A stretch of 64,000 nt of DNA from Deferrisoma camini S3R1 (GTDB lineage Bacteria > Desulfobacterota > Deferrisomatia > Deferrisomatales > Deferrisomataceae), in the NCBI RefSeq assembly GCF_000526155.1, contig NZ_JAFN01000001.1, forward strand, positions 1,058,501-1,122,500. Reading direction: 5' to 3'. A program made the position numbers and the translations under genes. Under the pieces are notes generated by a model, which was given only the letters and a program-made list of their open reading frames with translations, was not told the DNA's origin and did no database searches. Every line of letters starts with the position of its first letter. Position 1 is the stretch's first letter. Positions 63,457-64,000 of the stretch are shown piece after piece.

Positions 63457-63921
63457 TCACCGCTCCAGCGCCACCAGCACCTCCGGGCTCAGGGCTTTTC
63501 GCCAGGCGAGGTCGTTCGACAAGAACAGCTCCGCCCCGGCCGCGAGTCCGGCGGCCACGATCAGCGCATCCGTCGCCCGCAGCCTTTCCCACCGGACCGA
63601 CGGGTCCTCCCCAAGGTGGGCGAGAACCCGCTCGTCCACTAGGCGGCACTCCAGGTTCGGGAAAGCGCCCAGCCAGTCGCGCAGGTTTCTTGCCGTATCC
63701 CTCCTACCGGCCCATAACGGGCCCATCATGAGCTCGCCCAGGGTGATCGCTGAGACGACCCCCTCGAATCCGCCGGCCTCCAGGCTACGGAACACGTGTT
63801 GCGCGAGGTTTCCGTACCCCGGAACGTCCTCCACGAGGTAGATGATCACGTTTGTGTCGATCAGTACCTTCCGCCCGTCCAGGCGCCGCAGCAGGGATCC
63901 GGCGGACGCAAGCCTCGTCAC
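63457..63921 (-). CDS. VapC-like PIN-domain toxin
   Basis: A 154-residue PIN-domain ribonuclease. The acidic quartet is visible: KVLIDTNVIIYLVED (Asp), ITLGELMMGP (Glu), RATDALIVAAGL (Asp) and LFLSNDLAWRKA (Asp). VapC toxins cut tRNA or rRNA. The start is a GTG at 63921 overlapping the stop of the upstream partial gene (GTGA), as expected for a VapBC pair. Confidence 0.9.
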   Translation of the reverse strand: MTRLASAGSLLRRLDGRKVLIDTNVIIYLVEDVPGYGNLAQHVFRSLEAGGFEGVVSAITLGELMMGPLWAGRRDTARNLRDWLGAFPNLECRLVDERVLAHLGEDPSVRWERLRATDALIVAAGLAAGAELFLSNDLAWRKALSPEVLVALER

Positions 63922-64000
63922 GGGTCCTCGCGCTCCCGGTCCAGCCACTCCCGGACCTCTGCCGCAGTGCTTCCGAAGCATCCCTTTGCCGAACCCGCCA
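63918..64000 (-). CDS. Partial antitoxin (C-terminal 26 residues)
   Basis: The frame that ends at 63918 reads GSAKGCFGSTAAEVREWLD and then REREDP. Only the end of the gene is in the window. It overlaps vapC by 4 bases. Its short acidic and basic tail and its position suggest the antitoxin of the VapC toxin. The DNA-binding domain type cannot be seen. Confidence 0.55.
   Translation of the reverse strand, partial: AGSAKGCFGSTAAEVREWLDREREDP

Overview
The window is 64 kb of very GC-rich DNA with closely packed genes and many GTG starts, mostly on the minus strand. The gene set points to a Gram-negative bacterium. It has Kdo and lipopolysaccharide-export genes, an outer-membrane efflux channel, and a rapZ-hprK-ptsN-hpf-rpoN cluster joined to a mannose-type PTS. 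It also has a split PurH, a short thermophile-type AhcY, a GcdA-type acyl-CoA carboxyltransferase, an HgdB-like dehydratase subunit and a Tat-exported TRAP binding protein. Together these suggest an anaerobic member of the Desulfobacterota (former Deltaproteobacteria). That placement is inferred from gene content only.

Layout. 1-5.4 kb: a partial MetE/UROD-like gene, a small membrane protein, a thioesterase, a chemoreceptor, hflX and hypAB. 5.8-11.4 kb: AICAR transformylase, an aminotransferase, an acyl-CoA dehydrogenase, an alpha/beta hydrolase and a PhzF-like isomerase. 11.5-15.6 kb: icd, ahcY and metK. 15.8-31.0 kb: a long minus-strand block in the order pyrG, kdsA, kdsD, kdsC, lptC, lptA, lptB, rpoN, hpf, ptsN, hprK, rapZ, then EIIA, EIIB, EIIC, EIID, HPr and EI of a mannose-family PTS. 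Many of its junctions are 4-base stop/start overlaps. 31.2-38.7 kb: kdsB and a TetR-controlled RND efflux operon. 38.9-46.6 kb: thioredoxin, a TIM-barrel protein, an HgdB-like protein, ttcA, cls and gcdA. 46.7-55.9 kb: TRAP binding protein, S4 and Fe-S proteins, a HAD phosphatase, YihY, a crotonase, ligA, a PilZ protein, two response regulators and an Hpt protein. 55.9-64 kb: an O-antigen ligase/polymerase-like protein, a glycosyltransferase, a GxxExxY nuclease-like protein inside a repeat region, asnB and two toxin-antitoxin modules.

Much of the window is housekeeping. Kdo synthesis (kdsA-D, kdsB), its CTP supply (pyrG) and LPS export (lptA-C) sit with sigma-54 and the PTS regulators (hprK, rapZ, ptsN), so envelope synthesis and carbon/nitrogen signalling share one transcription unit or a few adjoining ones.

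The most unusual content lies between and inside the genes. Almost every longer gap is filled by a modular repeat system. Its parts are hairpins with a TTCG tip, GGCATGGGG-type inverted arms, and short arrays of 7-11 base words built on CTAGTTT, AGGCTGGGA, CGTGAATC, CGACCAA, GACGTTGG and CACAGAT. These modules recur in both orientations. Copies have entered genes without breaking the frame: a palindromic element lies near the 5' end of lptA and a mixed array lies in the glutaminase domain of asnB. Others supply stop codons or C-terminal tails (RND pump, outer-membrane channel, asnB) or abut a start (glycosyltransferase). A separate 184-base foldback element with perfect 20-base ends lies at 7149-7332. 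A PD-(D/E)XK-like GxxExxY gene is bracketed by inverted CACAGAT arrays. These repeats are the best candidates here for an undescribed system.
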